Source of the DNA: Sphingomonas sp. | GTDB lineage: Bacteria; Pseudomonadota; Alphaproteobacteria; Sphingomonadales; Sphingomonadaceae | Direction of reading: 5' to 3' | DNA: 64,000 nt | Assembly: GCF_026460985.1 (NCBI RefSeq) | Contig: NZ_JAPKNM010000068.1 | Span: forward strand, 1-64,000 | Part shown: piece by piece, positions 1-9,487 of the stretch | How the letters are laid out: every line of letters begins with the position of its first letter | Position numbering within the stretch: position 1 is the stretch's first letter | Translations under genes and position numbers: made by a program | The notes under the pieces: generated by a model | Seen by the model: only the letters and a program-made list of their open reading frames with translations | The model's database searches: none | Told to the model about the DNA's origin: nothing

Positions 1-20
1 AAGCCCAAACCTCCCGGCTT

Positions 21-75
21 GCTTCCTCCCCCTCCGTCATGCTGCGCATGCCACCTCCCCCTGGCGGGGGAGGAT
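21..75. repeat. Half copy of a GC-rich palindromic element
   Basis: Positions 52-75 match 24 of the 25 bases of the right inverted repeat of the complete element at 26705-26832, and 21-51 continue into its inner hairpin (catg/catg stem) with a few changes. Only one half of the element is present, just downstream of the DsbA-like gene. The rest of the short gap is empty. Confidence 0.75.
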
Positions 76-80
76 CAGGA

Positions 81-839
81 TTACCTTCCCGCGCGCGCCT
101 CGGCCACGGCCTGGGCCAGTCCGGCATAGTCCCGCGCGCCGGAAAGGAGCTTGCCGCCGATCACCCAGGCCGGGGTCCCGGTCATCGCCAATTGCTCGCC
201 GAGCTTGTGGTTGGCGAGGATCTCCTGCTCGACCGTCTTGGACTGGACCGCCTTGTTCGCGAGCTCCTTGTCGAGCCCCGCCTTACCGGCCGCGAGGGTG
301 ATGTTCTCGACGCTGGGCGGCCCCGCCGCGTAGAGCGCGTCGTGGAACGCACGGAACTTGCCCTGCTCGGCGGCCGCCAGCGCCCAGCGCGCCGCGACCA
401 CGCTCTCGGGCCCGAGCACCGGGAATTCGCGATAGACCACGCGAACGTTGGGATCCCTGGCGAGCAGTTCCTCGATCCCCGGCAGGCTCGCGCGGCAATA
501 GCCGCAGGCATAGTCCATGAAGGCGACCACGGTGACGTCGCCGTTCGGATTGCCCGCCCAGGCCCCGGCAAAGGGCTTTTGCAGCTGCGCGAGGAGCTGC
601 GGCACGGCCTTCTGCGCGCCCTCCCGCGCTTTCTCGTAACGTGCGGTCTCGCGCGCCTGGAGCCGGTCCATCGCCTCGGGCAGCACCTCGGGATGCTCGA
701 GCAGATAGCCGCGGATCGCGGGCCCGGCGAGGCCGGGCACCCAGGCCAGGATCAGCGCGAAGGCGCCTGCGCCGAGCAATGCGGACACGAGCATCGTGCC
801 GGCAAGCGCCAGCGGACTGCGCAAAACCCTCTCGCTCAT
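81..839 (-). CDS. DsbA-family thioredoxin-fold protein, periplasmic
   Basis: A 252-residue thiol oxidoreductase or disulfide isomerase of the DsbA/DsbG-like family. One hydrophobic N-terminal segment (residues about 9-33) acts as a signal or anchor. It is followed by a helical linker and a thioredoxin-like domain with the redox motif CGYC in the context DYACGYCRASLP, near residue 111. A cis-proline loop (TGTPAWVIGG) lies near the C-terminus. The CGYC pair and short N-terminal helical region resemble the bacterial copper-sensitivity/DsbG-like subgroup more than classical CPHC DsbA. The start codon overlaps the stop of the upstream M48 protease gene (ATGA), so the two are probably cotranscribed and coupled. 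The family call is firm; the substrate is unknown. Confidence 0.88.
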   Translation of the reverse strand: MSERVLRSPLALAGTMLVSALLGAGAFALILAWVPGLAGPAIRGYLLEHPEVLPEAMDRLQARETARYEKAREGAQKAVPQLLAQLQKPFAGAWAGNPNGDVTVVAFMDYACGYCRASLPGIEELLARDPNVRVVYREFPVLGPESVVAARWALAAAEQGKFRAFHDALYAAGPPSVENITLAAGKAGLDKELANKAVQSKTVEQEILANHKLGEQLAMTGTPAWVIGGKLLSGARDYAGLAQAVAEARAGR

Positions 840-2212
840 CGGCGCTTCTTTTTCTCTTCGTCCATCATGGTCTGCGCGACCATCGCGATGTCCTGCGCGC
901 GGATCCAGTCGGTCGAGCCTTGCGGCAGGTTCGCCATGGCGGAGCGCGCGCTGATCAGCGCGGTGCGCGCGTCGCCCATCAGATGCGCGCGCTCAGCGGT
1001 CGCCAGCGCGGTGCGCGGCTCGTCGCCCTTGCGCTCATAGACGGTGCCGAGCTGCATCCAGGCGAAGGGATTCTCCTTGTCGCGCGCGACCGCCTGGCGG
1101 AGCACGTTCTCGGCCTCGGCGAGGTTCGCCTTGTCCTCGGTCGCGAGCAGGGCGTGGCCGAAGGTCGCGGCGATCAGCGGCTGGTTGTTCGAGCGCTGGG
1201 TCGCCTCGCGCAGCGGCGCGATCGCCTCCGCCGGCCTGCCCGATTCGAGCAGGATCTGGCCCTCGAGCTCGAGGAAATAGGGATCGTCGGGTGCGGTCTT
1301 CACCAAGGCCGCGGTCTCCGCCGCCGCCTGATCGGGATAGCCCGATTTGTGATAGGCATAGGCCCGCGCATAATGCGCCGGTGCCGACTGGTCGGTGGTC
1401 GGATAGCGCCGCAGCGTCGCCTCGGGTTCGTTGACATAGCCGCGCAGCTTGGCCTGCACGCGCTTGAAGCGCTGCTCGATCTTCGGGTCGAGCGGCTTGC
1501 TCCAGGAAGGCGCCGATTGCAGGTCCGCCGTGAGCGTCTGCACGCGATCGGCCGACATCGGGTGCGTCTGCGCGAAAGGATCGACCTCGGGATTGTTCGT
1601 GGTCGCGTAATAGCCGTAGCGGTGCATCTGCGCGGTCAGCTTGTTGAAGAAGCTGATCATGCCCTTGCCGCTGACCCCCGCGCCCTTGAGGAAGCGCGCG
1701 CCCGCCGCGTCGGCCGAGGATTCCTGGACGCGGCTGAAGGCGAGATATTTGCCGATCGCGGCGCGCTGGCCCATCATCAGGATGCCGGTGCCCGCCTCGC
1801 CCGCGCCCGCCGCCATCGCCGCGGCGCCGAGCAGCAGGCTGAGGATCGAGATGTTGGTATAGCCGCCGTCGTTCTGGAACACGGCATGCCCGCCGACGAT
1901 GTGCCCGATCTCATGCGCGATCACGCCCTGGACTTCGTTGGCGTTGTCGGCGGCGTCGATCAGCCCCGAATGGATGTAGACGATCTGCCCGCCCGCGACG
2001 AAGGCGTTGATCGACGGATCGTTGACCAGCACCACGCGGACATTGTTGGGCGAGAGCCCCGCCGCCTGGATGATCGGGCGGGTCATGTCGGCAAGCAGCG
2101 CCTCGGTCTCGGCGTCGCGCAGCACCGACTGGGCGAACGCGGGGCGCGCCGCGAAGCAGGTCAGGCAGATGAGGGCCAGCAAGGCCGCAAGACGCTTCAT
2201 GCGCGGCATCAT
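836..2212 (-). CDS. M48-family Zn metalloprotease with TPR tail (BepA-like)
   Basis: A periplasmic zinc peptidase of about 458 residues. It has an N-terminal signal peptide (MKRLAALLALICLTC...AFA), then the M48 domain with the zinc motif HEIGH in the context VIAHEIGHIVGGHA. A C-terminal helical half looks like tetratricopeptide repeats (RAYAYHKSGYPDQAAAE and following). This arrangement matches BepA/YfgC, which degrades or chaperones misassembled outer-membrane proteins such as LptD. The upstream GAGGAG lies 9 nt before the chosen ATG; the next ATG (2209) and that of MKRLAA (2200) are alternatives. It overlaps the DsbA-like gene downstream, a sensible partnership for envelope protein folding. 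The open frame extends further upstream, but that part has no family similarity. Confidence 0.88.
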   Translation of the reverse strand: MMPRMKRLAALLALICLTCFAARPAFAQSVLRDAETEALLADMTRPIIQAAGLSPNNVRVVLVNDPSINAFVAGGQIVYIHSGLIDAADNANEVQGVIAHEIGHIVGGHAVFQNDGGYTNISILSLLLGAAAMAAGAGEAGTGILMMGQRAAIGKYLAFSRVQESSADAAGARFLKGAGVSGKGMISFFNKLTAQMHRYGYYATTNNPEVDPFAQTHPMSADRVQTLTADLQSAPSWSKPLDPKIEQRFKRVQAKLRGYVNEPEATLRRYPTTDQSAPAHYARAYAYHKSGYPDQAAAETAALVKTAPDDPYFLELEGQILLESGRPAEAIAPLREATQRSNNQPLIAATFGHALLATEDKANLAEAENVLRQAVARDKENPFAWMQLGTVYERKGDEPRTALATAERAHLMGDARTALISARSAMANLPQGSTDWIRAQDIAMVAQTMMDEEKKKRR

Positions 2213-2277
2213 CGGGGCAAACTCCTCTGGCGGCAACGCTGTTGGATATGCGCGATGAACATGTCGTGAAGCTCCTC

Positions 2278-2312
2278 GGGAGCGCGCGGAACCTAGGGAT
2301 CCGCGCGCTCCC
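2278..2312 (-). terminator. Strong hairpin between rne and the M48 gene
   Basis: A perfect 13-bp stem (2278-2290 with 2300-2312) encloses a 9-nt loop six bases after the rne stop. There is no T-tract on either strand, so it may be an RNA-end or processing hairpin rather than a classical intrinsic terminator. Confidence 0.55.
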
Positions 2313-2318
2313 CTAGAG

Positions 2319-4970
2319 TCAGGCGCCGAACGTCCGCTGCCACCAGCCGCGGCGCGGGGCGCCCGGGTCCTGCGAATCCTCGGGCGCGAGATCCTGCGCC
2401 ACCGCTTCGGCTTCCGCCGGCGCCTCCACCGAGGCGTCGGCGGGCGTCGGCGCGGCCTGGGCGGCGGCCTTGCGGCGCGTCCGCTTGGGCTTCTCGGCCG
2501 GCACTTCGTCGACAACCTCAGCGACAGCTTCGGGCGCGGCCTCGACCGGCGCGGCCTCGGCGTCCGCCTTCTTGCGGCGCGCGCGCTTGGGCTTGGCCGG
2601 AGCCTCGGCGGCTTCCGCTTCCACCACAAGAGCCTCGGGAGCGGCTTCGGCCGTCACCGCAACCGGCGCTTCTGCATCGGCCTTCTTGCGGCGCGAACGC
2701 TTGGGCTTGGCCGGAGCCTCGGCGGCTTCCGGAGCCGCTTCGGCTTCGGCAGGCGCGGTCACATCGGCTGCCGGCTCCGCGTCCTCGCCGGTAGCTTCGG
2801 CACCCGCCTCATCGGCCTGGCCCGCACCACGACGGCCGCCGCGACGCCCGCGACGACGACGCTTGCGGCCGCCTTCACCCTCGCCACCTTCGCCGTCCCG
2901 GTCGGCATGCTCGGGCGCCTCGGCCTCGACTTCCACGGCTTCGGGCTCTTCGCCCTCGTCACCGTGCTCGGCTTCACCATGCTCGGCCTCGCCGCCTTCG
3001 CCGGCCTCGTGCTCGCGACCGCGGCGACCACGGCCACGGCGGCGGCGGCGGCGCTTTCCGCGGCCTTCGCCCTCGCCTTCGTCACGCTCGCGGGCTTCGC
3101 GCGGCTGACGGGCGCGCGGCGCCTCGGCCGCTTCCTCCTCCTCGTCCTCTTCCTCGTCGACTTCCTCGATATAGTCCTCGTCCTCGGGGACATCGATGAG
3201 GCGCTCGATCCTGGGCGCGTGCGCCGGCGGCGGGCCGCCCGCCTCGACCGACATGCGCGCGCCTTCGAGCTCGCCGTCGGACGCGATCTCGATCGTCACG
3301 CCGTAGCGGTCCTCGATCTCGGCGAGCTCCGAACGCTTGCGGTTGAGCACGTAGAAGGCCGCTTCCTGGCTGGCGCGCAGCACCAGCTGCGAGCCGCGGC
3401 CGCGCGCGGCCTCGTCCTCGATCAGGCGCAGCGCCGAAAGCCCCGCCGACGATGCGGTGCGGACGAGCCCGGTGCCTTCGCAATGCGGGCACTGGCGGGT
3501 CGATGCCTCGAGCACGCCGGTGCGCAGCCGCTGGCGGCTCATCTCCATCAGCCCGAACGCGCTGATGCGGCCGACCTGGATGCGCGCGCGATCGTTCTTG
3601 AGCGCCTCCTTCATCGCCTTCTCGACCTTACGGACATTGGATCCGTGATCCATGTCGATGAAGTCGATGACGACGAGGCCGGCCATGTCGCGCAGGCGCA
3701 GCTGGCGCGCGATCTCCTGCGCGGCCTCGAGGTTGGTCTGGGTCGCGGTCTGCTCGATCGAATGCTCGCGCGTCGAGCGGCCCGAGTTGATGTCGATCGA
3801 GACCAGAGCCTCGGTCGGGTTGATCACGAGATAGCCGCCCGACTTGAGCTGCACCACCGGGTGGTACATCGCCGACAATTGCTCCTCGACCCCGGCGCGC
3901 TGGAACAGCGGCACGGCGTCGGCATATTGCTTCACCTTGCGGGCGTGGCTGGGCATCAGGAGCCGCATGAACTCCTTGGCCTGGCGATAGCCTTCCTCGC
4001 CCTCGACGATCACTTCGTCGATATCCTTGTTGTAGATGTCGCGGATCGCGCGCTTGAGCAGGTCGCTGTCGCCATAGACCAGAGCCGGCGCCGAGGATTG
4101 CAGCGTCGTCTCGCGGATCCCGTCCCACAGCCGCGCGAGATAGTCGAAGTCGCGCTTGATCTCGGTCTTGGTGCGCTGGAGCCCGGCGGTGCGGACGATG
4201 CAGCCCATCGTCGGCGGCAGCTTGAGGTCCGCCATGATCGTCTTCAGGCGCTTGCGGTCGGCCGCCGAGCTGATCTTCCGGGAAATGCCGCCGCCATGCG
4301 CGGTGTTGGGCATCAGCACGCAATAGCGGCCGGCGAGGCTCAGATAGGTGGTCAGCGCCGCGCCCTTGTTGCCGCGCTCTTCCTTGACGACCTGGACCAG
4401 CAGCACCTGGCGGCGGCGGATCACGTCCTGGATCTTGTAGCGGCGGCGCAGGTTCATGCGGCGCTGGCGCAGCGCCTCGGCCTCGTCTTCCTTGCCGCCG
4501 CGCCCGCGGCGACGGCCACGGCCGCGCCCGCCCTCGGACGCTTCCTCGCCCTCGGCCGCCTCGCCTTCGTCCTCATGCTCCTCGTCGTCGTGCGGACGCT
4601 CGAGGACCTCTACGCCGTCCTCGCCCTCGTGATCGTCCTCGTCGGCGTCGTCCTGGGCACGCAGCGCAGCTTCCTCGGCGGCATGCTCGGCTTCTTCGCG
4701 GAGCAGCGCGTCGCGGTCTTCCTTGGGGATCTGGTAGTAATCGGGATGGATTTCGCTGAAGGCAAGGAAGCCGTGCCGGTTGCCGCCGTAATCGACGAAC
4801 GCCGCCTGGAGCGACGGTTCGACCCGCGTGACCTTGGCCAGGTAGATATTGCCCTTGAGCTGCTTCCGTTCGGCAGACTCGAAGTCAAATTCCTCGATCC
4901 GGCTCCCTTTGACGACGGCCACCCGGGTCTCTTCCCGGTGGCGTGCGTCGATCAGCATACGCATTGTCAT
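2319..4970 (-). CDS. rne: Ribonuclease E/G
   Basis: The endoribonuclease that initiates mRNA decay and rRNA/tRNA processing, acting as a membrane-proximal tetramer. The 883-residue protein starts MTMRMLIDARH. The S1 domain (residues about 35-230) is split by a long acidic then Arg/Gly-rich insertion at about residues 88-165, a trait of alphaproteobacterial RNase E. The catalytic DNase I-like region includes VVIDFIDMDH, and the Zn-link motif CPHCEGTG is present near residue 495. The C-terminal about 270 residues are disordered: acidic blocks, an RKRRRR-rich RNA-binding patch, then three spaced KPKR(S/A/T)RRK repeats near residues 760-840. No transmembrane segment is seen. The M48 gene follows on the same strand after a hairpin. 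The long upstream gap is a plausible autoregulatory leader. Confidence 0.96.
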   Translation of the reverse strand: MTMRMLIDARHREETRVAVVKGSRIEEFDFESAERKQLKGNIYLAKVTRVEPSLQAAFVDYGGNRHGFLAFSEIHPDYYQIPKEDRDALLREEAEHAAEEAALRAQDDADEDDHEGEDGVEVLERPHDDEEHEDEGEAAEGEEASEGGRGRGRRRGRGGKEDEAEALRQRRMNLRRRYKIQDVIRRRQVLLVQVVKEERGNKGAALTTYLSLAGRYCVLMPNTAHGGGISRKISSAADRKRLKTIMADLKLPPTMGCIVRTAGLQRTKTEIKRDFDYLARLWDGIRETTLQSSAPALVYGDSDLLKRAIRDIYNKDIDEVIVEGEEGYRQAKEFMRLLMPSHARKVKQYADAVPLFQRAGVEEQLSAMYHPVVQLKSGGYLVINPTEALVSIDINSGRSTREHSIEQTATQTNLEAAQEIARQLRLRDMAGLVVIDFIDMDHGSNVRKVEKAMKEALKNDRARIQVGRISAFGLMEMSRQRLRTGVLEASTRQCPHCEGTGLVRTASSAGLSALRLIEDEAARGRGSQLVLRASQEAAFYVLNRKRSELAEIEDRYGVTIEIASDGELEGARMSVEAGGPPPAHAPRIERLIDVPEDEDYIEEVDEEEDEEEEAAEAPRARQPREARERDEGEGEGRGKRRRRRRGRGRRGREHEAGEGGEAEHGEAEHGDEGEEPEAVEVEAEAPEHADRDGEGGEGEGGRKRRRRGRRGGRRGAGQADEAGAEATGEDAEPAADVTAPAEAEAAPEAAEAPAKPKRSRRKKADAEAPVAVTAEAAPEALVVEAEAAEAPAKPKRARRKKADAEAAPVEAAPEAVAEVVDEVPAEKPKRTRRKAAAQAAPTPADASVEAPAEAEAVAQDLAPEDSQDPGAPRRGWWQRTFGA

Positions 4971-5465
4971 TTATTGTTCTCCGGGCGCGCCGGCCTGAAC
5001 CCCTGAAGGCGGTATCCCTGAAGGGGTGGGGCGCATGCGCGCGATATAAGATGCGGCCTTGGCCGGCAGCGCCGGCTGTGGTCTCGCAGGTTTCGAAAAC
5101 TGCTGCTGCTCGAAGGGCACGCCCGGACGCGCGGTCCGGAAGCTCCGCCATCGTCACGCGGCCGGCCGCGACGGCCTGGCGGGTGGGACGATGGGGAAAT
5201 TGCCTCATGCAAGCTTCAACCTGAACTGTCGCGACGGATTTGGTCGCGAATACGGCCCGATGCAAGGATCGGAGCGACCTCCTGCTAGCACCCCCCGCGC
5301 CACGCGGCAACCGCGAGCCGGCGCTTAAGTGCAACATGCCGCAGCGGCAGCCATTTGCCGGCCTCCGGCAAATTTATGCCGGTTAACCAAGCTGTTTCAC
5401 TCCGATTTGAAGGTCGTCGTCTAGCACGGTTCCGTCAGGGACGACGCGTTCAAGAGTTAGCAAAC
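4971..5465. other. Long divergent intergenic region: rne leader and amidase upstream region
   Basis: About 495 bp without a convincing gene. On the rne side, 4998-5025 holds a C4/G4-flanked inverted repeat, and 5112-5145 can fold into GC-rich stems. Near the amidase, gtcgtc (about 5413) pairs with gacgac (about 5440), about 20 nt before its start. In enterobacteria the rne 5' UTR mediates RNase E autoregulation; whether that applies here is inference. Short frames across the region show no protein signature. Confidence 0.4.
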
Positions 5466-6713
5466 ATGCATTTGGGCTGGACCCCTTATGGCCCGGCGCG
5501 GCATATCGCGCGGGTGCTATTCCTGCTTGCCCTACTCTCCGGCTGGTTGACCGGGGTGCCTAGCTGGGCAGGCGTCGTGCAGGAAGTGCGCGTGCACGGC
5601 GACCGCGTCGTCGTGAAGTTCGACGCGCCGGTCACGCAGGCGAGCGCGTTCCTGCTCGCCGGGCCCCAGCGCATCGCGCTCGACGTGGCCGGCGCGGAGC
5701 CGGGCCGCGACGCGGTCGCCGGCGGCGCAGTGGCGAAGATCCGCCAGGGCGCGCAGGACGGCGGCGCGCGCATCGTCTTCGATCTCGCACGCCCGGCGAT
5801 CGTCTCCGAGGGCAGGTTCGGCCGCGACGGGCGCACCCTCACGCTCCAGCTCAGGACCGTCGACGACGAACGCTTCGCGCGCGCCGCGGCCGAGCGGCGG
5901 ATGAGCTTCCTGCCGCCCTTCACCTATCTCCAGCCGGCGAGCCGGCATCCGTACAGCGTGTCGATGACGCTGCCGAAGCGCCTGCCGCGCGCGCCGCTGC
6001 CGCGCGTCTATGGCGATGCCGGCCGCCCGCTCGTCGTGATCGACGCCGGGCATGGCGGGCACGATCCGGGCGCGCTCTCCCCCGACGGCAGCCTTCGCGA
6101 GAAGGACGTGACGCTCCAGGTGGCACGCGCGATCAGGGACGCCCTGCTCGCCTCGGGCCGCGTCCGCGTCGCGCTCACCCGCGAGGACGATCGCTTCCTC
6201 GTGCTCCAGGAGCGCTATGGCCTCGCCCGCCGATTGAAGGCCGACCTGTTCATCTCGGTCCATTGCGACAGCGCCGGCAATCCCGACGCGACCGGCGCGA
6301 CGGTCTACACGCTCTCCGAAGTCGCCTCCGACAAGGAGGCTGCCCGCCTCGCCGCGCGCGAGAACAAGGCGGACATCATCGCCGGCGTCGATCTGGGCGT
6401 GGCCAGCCCCGACATCTCTTCGATCCTGATCGATCTCACTCAGCGCGAGACGATGAACATGTCGGCGAACTTCGCCCGGCTGCTCGGCCGCGAGGCGCAG
6501 CCGCTCATCCCGATCAAGCCCAATTACCACCGCATGGCCTCGCTGATCGTGCTCAAGGCGCCGGACATGCCGTCGGTGCTGTTCGAGACCGGCTATATCT
6601 CGAACCTCAACGATGCCGAGTTCCTCGCTTCCGCCGAGGGGCAGCGCAAGGTGGCCCAGAGCGTCCGCAAGGCGGTCGAGATCCATTTCGCGACTCGCAT
6701 GGCCTCGCGCTGA
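5466..6713 (+). CDS. N-acetylmuramoyl-L-alanine amidase (AmiC-type)
   Basis: A 415-residue periplasmic zinc amidase that cleaves the MurNAc-L-Ala bond during daughter-cell separation. The start chosen (MHLGWTPYG) precedes a hydrophobic signal sequence ending near SWA. An AMIN domain follows (about residues 35-120, VQEVRVHGDRVVVKF...), which targets septal peptidoglycan. The Amidase_3 domain begins at about residue 188 with VVIDAGHGGHDPG (zinc His), then SVHCDS near residue 264 (zinc His) and LFETGY near residue 371 (catalytic Glu). The frame is open 37 codons upstream of the ATG, but that part has no signal-like features. PBP1a follows after 116 bp, so two peptidoglycan enzymes are adjacent. 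An EnvC-like activator lies at 46462-47637. Confidence 0.93.
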   Translation: MHLGWTPYGPARHIARVLFLLALLSGWLTGVPSWAGVVQEVRVHGDRVVVKFDAPVTQASAFLLAGPQRIALDVAGAEPGRDAVAGGAVAKIRQGAQDGGARIVFDLARPAIVSEGRFGRDGRTLTLQLRTVDDERFARAAAERRMSFLPPFTYLQPASRHPYSVSMTLPKRLPRAPLPRVYGDAGRPLVVIDAGHGGHDPGALSPDGSLREKDVTLQVARAIRDALLASGRVRVALTREDDRFLVLQERYGLARRLKADLFISVHCDSAGNPDATGATVYTLSEVASDKEAARLAARENKADIIAGVDLGVASPDISSILIDLTQRETMNMSANFARLLGREAQPLIPIKPNYHRMASLIVLKAPDMPSVLFETGYISNLNDAEFLASAEGQRKVAQSVRKAVEIHFATRMASR

Positions 6714-6829
6714 TCCGGTTGTTTCTCCCCTCCCCACAGCCTCTTTATAGAGGAGAATGCGGCGGGTTGGTTTCGGCGGCGTTTTGATCGGGTTTCATCG
6801 CCCGAGAAACTTGCTACACCGCACCCCGC

Positions 6830-9364
6830 ATGGCGGACGGCAGCATTTCCAGCGAAACGGTGACGATCAAGCGTGGAGCCGGGGGTATCCGCGGCTGGTA
6901 CCAGCGCGTGCATCGTCGCTGGTGGTTCCGAATCCTCGCCTGGCTGGCGCTGCTCTCAGGCGTCTTCTGGTTCCTGATCTGGCTGCTGATCGCGCGCAAC
7001 CTGCCCTCGGTCGACACGCTGCGCGCCTATGAGCCGCCGCTGCCCACCAATGTCCGCTCGGTCGACGGGCTGCCGATCCACAGCTATGCCCGCGAGCGCC
7101 GCGTCCAGCTGAGCTACGCCGAATATCCCAAGCAACTGGTCGAGGCGTTCCTCTCGGCCGAGGACAAGACCTTCTTCAGCCATCACGGCGTCGACATCCC
7201 CGGCACCGCCGGCGCGGTGGTCGACTACATCACCAAGATGGGCTCGGGCCAGCGCGCCCGCGGCGGATCGACGATCACCCAACAGGTCGCCAAGAACCTG
7301 CTGATCGGCAGCGAATATTCGCCGACGCGCAAGCTGAAGGAGGCGATCCTCGCCTACAAGATCGAGAGCACGCTCTCCAAGGAGCAGATCCTCGAGCTCT
7401 ACCTCAACTCGATCGAGCTCGGCCGCAACGCCGGCGGCGTCGAGGCGGCGAGCCAGGCCTATTTCGGCAAGGAGCTCGACCAGCTCAGCCTGCCGCAGAT
7501 GGCCTATCTCGCGATCCTGCCCAAGGGCCCGGCCAATTACGATCCCGACCGCTATGCCGAGCGCGCGATCGAGCGGCGCAACTGGGTGCTCGGCGAGATG
7601 CACGACAACGGCTTCATCACCGCCGCCGAACGCGACGCCGCGCGCGCCGAGCCGCTCGGCACCGTGCCCCGCCAGACGCCGAAGTTCGAGCGCGTCGGCG
7701 GCTATTTCGTCGAGGACGTCCGCCGCCAGCTGATCGACAAGTTCGGCGAGAAGGCCGAGGACGGCCCCAACAGCGTCTATGGCGGCGGCCTCTGGGTGCG
7801 CACCTCGCTCGATCCGCGGCTCCAGGAATATGCGCAGAAGGCGCTGCGCGACGGCCTGCTGCGCTATGATCGCGGACGCGGCTGGAGCGGGCCGATCAAC
7901 CATGTCGACGTGGCGAACGGCTGGCTCCAGCCCTTCCTCAACACCAATATCGGCGTCGATTACGAGGATTGGCGCGCAGCGGTCGCGATTTCGGAGAGCG
8001 CCGGCGGCTGGCAGATCGGCTTCGACAACGGCCAGACCGGCACGCTGCCGCGCGGGCTCGCGACCATGCCGGTGCGCGGCCAGGGCGGCGAGGCGTTCGA
8101 CGCGATCAAGGCCGGCGACATCCTCGCCGTGGCGCCCGAGGGCGGCGCCTGGGCGCTCCGCTCGGTGCCCAGGGTCTCGGGCGGCATGGTCGTCGAGGAT
8201 CCGCGCACCGGCCGCGTGCTGGCGATGCAGGGCGGGTTCGATTCGCGGCTCCATCCGTTCAACAACGCCACCCAGGCGCAGCGCCAGCCGGGCTCGACGA
8301 TCAAGCCCCTGGTCTATGCCGCGGCGATGGAGCAGGGCCTCACGCCCGCGACGATCGTCGTCGATGCGCCCTTCTGCGTCTGGCAGGGCGCGGGTCTCGG
8401 CAACAAATGCTTCCGCAACTTCGGCAACCAGCGCGGCGCCGGGCCGAAGACGCTGCGCTGGGGCGTCGAGCAGTCGCGCAACCTGATGACCGTCCAGGTC
8501 GCCAACCAGATCGGCATGGACAAGGTGGTCGACCTGATCCAGCGCGTCGGCGTCTCGAAGCAGAAATTCCCCAATTATCTCAGCTATGCGCTCGGCGCGG
8601 GCGAGACGACCGTGCTGCGCATGGTCAATGCCTATTCGATCCTGGTGAACCATGGCCGCGCGCTCAATCCGACGCTGATCGACTTCGTCCAGAACCGCCG
8701 CGGCGAAGTGATCTTCCCCGAGAATTGGCGCGCCTGCGACCGCTGCAACGCGCGCGACTGGGACGGCGGCGCGATGCCGCGCCCGGCGGTCCGCGCGCGC
8801 CAGGTCGTCGAGCCGATGAGCGCCTATCAGATCGTCCACATCACCGAGGGCGTGATCCAGCGCGGCACCGCGACGGTGCTGCGCGACCTCGGCCGGCCGC
8901 TCATGGGCAAGACCGGCACCACGTCGGGGCCCACCGACGTGTGGTTCGTCGGCGGCGCGCCGCAGATGATCGCCGGCCTCTATCTCGGCTACGACACCCC
9001 GACCAATCTCGGCGGCTATGCCCAGGGCGGCTCAATCGCCGCGCCGATCTTCAAGCAGTTCGCCATCCCCGCCTTCAAGGGCATGGAAGTGCTGCCCTTC
9101 ACGGCGCCCGCAGGCATCCGCATGGCCCGCATCGACCGCGCGAGCGGCCGCAGGGTGGCCGGCGGCTGGCCGACCAACGACCCGCTCGCCTCGGTGATCT
9201 GGGAAGCCTTCAAGCCCGAGGTCGAGCCGCAGCGCCGCCGCCGCGGACCGGCGGAGGAGGGAGAGGAGAGCGCGGAGGCCAAGGCGGTCCAGAAGAAGGC
9301 CGCGCCCCGGACCCAGTCGCCAAGCGACAGCGACTTCTTGCAACGCGAGGGCGGAATCTACTAG
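6830..9364 (+). CDS. mrcA: Penicillin-binding protein 1A (bifunctional class A PBP)
   Basis: An 844-residue inner-membrane enzyme that polymerises and cross-links peptidoglycan. A basic N-terminus is followed by one membrane segment (residues about 29-52). The GT51 glycosyltransferase domain carries the catalytic Glu in SAEDKTFFSHHG (about residue 110) and RGGSTITQQVAKNLL. The OB-like insertion typical of PBP1a lies in the middle. The transpeptidase domain shows the serine motif PGSTIKP (about residue 488), SRN in EQSRNLMT, and KTGTT (about residue 692). The C-terminal tail is charged and low in complexity (RRRRGPAEEGEE). It lies downstream of the AmiC-type amidase. A palindromic REP-like unit separates it from prfB. 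Confidence 0.95.
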   Translation: MADGSISSETVTIKRGAGGIRGWYQRVHRRWWFRILAWLALLSGVFWFLIWLLIARNLPSVDTLRAYEPPLPTNVRSVDGLPIHSYARERRVQLSYAEYPKQLVEAFLSAEDKTFFSHHGVDIPGTAGAVVDYITKMGSGQRARGGSTITQQVAKNLLIGSEYSPTRKLKEAILAYKIESTLSKEQILELYLNSIELGRNAGGVEAASQAYFGKELDQLSLPQMAYLAILPKGPANYDPDRYAERAIERRNWVLGEMHDNGFITAAERDAARAEPLGTVPRQTPKFERVGGYFVEDVRRQLIDKFGEKAEDGPNSVYGGGLWVRTSLDPRLQEYAQKALRDGLLRYDRGRGWSGPINHVDVANGWLQPFLNTNIGVDYEDWRAAVAISESAGGWQIGFDNGQTGTLPRGLATMPVRGQGGEAFDAIKAGDILAVAPEGGAWALRSVPRVSGGMVVEDPRTGRVLAMQGGFDSRLHPFNNATQAQRQPGSTIKPLVYAAAMEQGLTPATIVVDAPFCVWQGAGLGNKCFRNFGNQRGAGPKTLRWGVEQSRNLMTVQVANQIGMDKVVDLIQRVGVSKQKFPNYLSYALGAGETTVLRMVNAYSILVNHGRALNPTLIDFVQNRRGEVIFPENWRACDRCNARDWDGGAMPRPAVRARQVVEPMSAYQIVHITEGVIQRGTATVLRDLGRPLMGKTGTTSGPTDVWFVGGAPQMIAGLYLGYDTPTNLGGYAQGGSIAAPIFKQFAIPAFKGMEVLPFTAPAGIRMARIDRASGRRVAGGWPTNDPLASVIWEAFKPEVEPQRRRRGPAEEGEESAEAKAVQKKAAPRTQSPSDSDFLQREGGIY

Positions 9365-9381
9365 CGCGCATTCCTACATAC

Positions 9382-9460
9382 GTCGTCCCGGCGAAAGCCG
9401 GGACCTCAGGCCGCGAGCGAACGGCACGAGGCACGAGATCCCGGCTTTCGCCGGGATGAC
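9382..9460. repeat. REP-like paired hairpin (cccggcgaaagccggg type)
   Basis: Two inverted arms (9382-9404 and 9437-9460), each itself a hairpin with a gaaa/tttc loop, flank a 32-nt spacer. The same arrangement recurs at 51799-51906 and 63551-63658 with different stem bases. It fills the mrcA-prfB gap. Confidence 0.8.
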
Positions 9461-9487
9461 ACAGAGTTAGTTCGAAAGGTTTCTACC

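Noticed and set aside
2907..5006. 699-codon plus-strand frame opposite rne
   Set aside because: Shadow of rne; no start signal or recognisable protein.
4971..5465. Short open frames in the rne-amidase gap as small genes
   Set aside because: They lack ribosome-binding sites, signal peptides or conserved motifs, and overlap one another on both strands.
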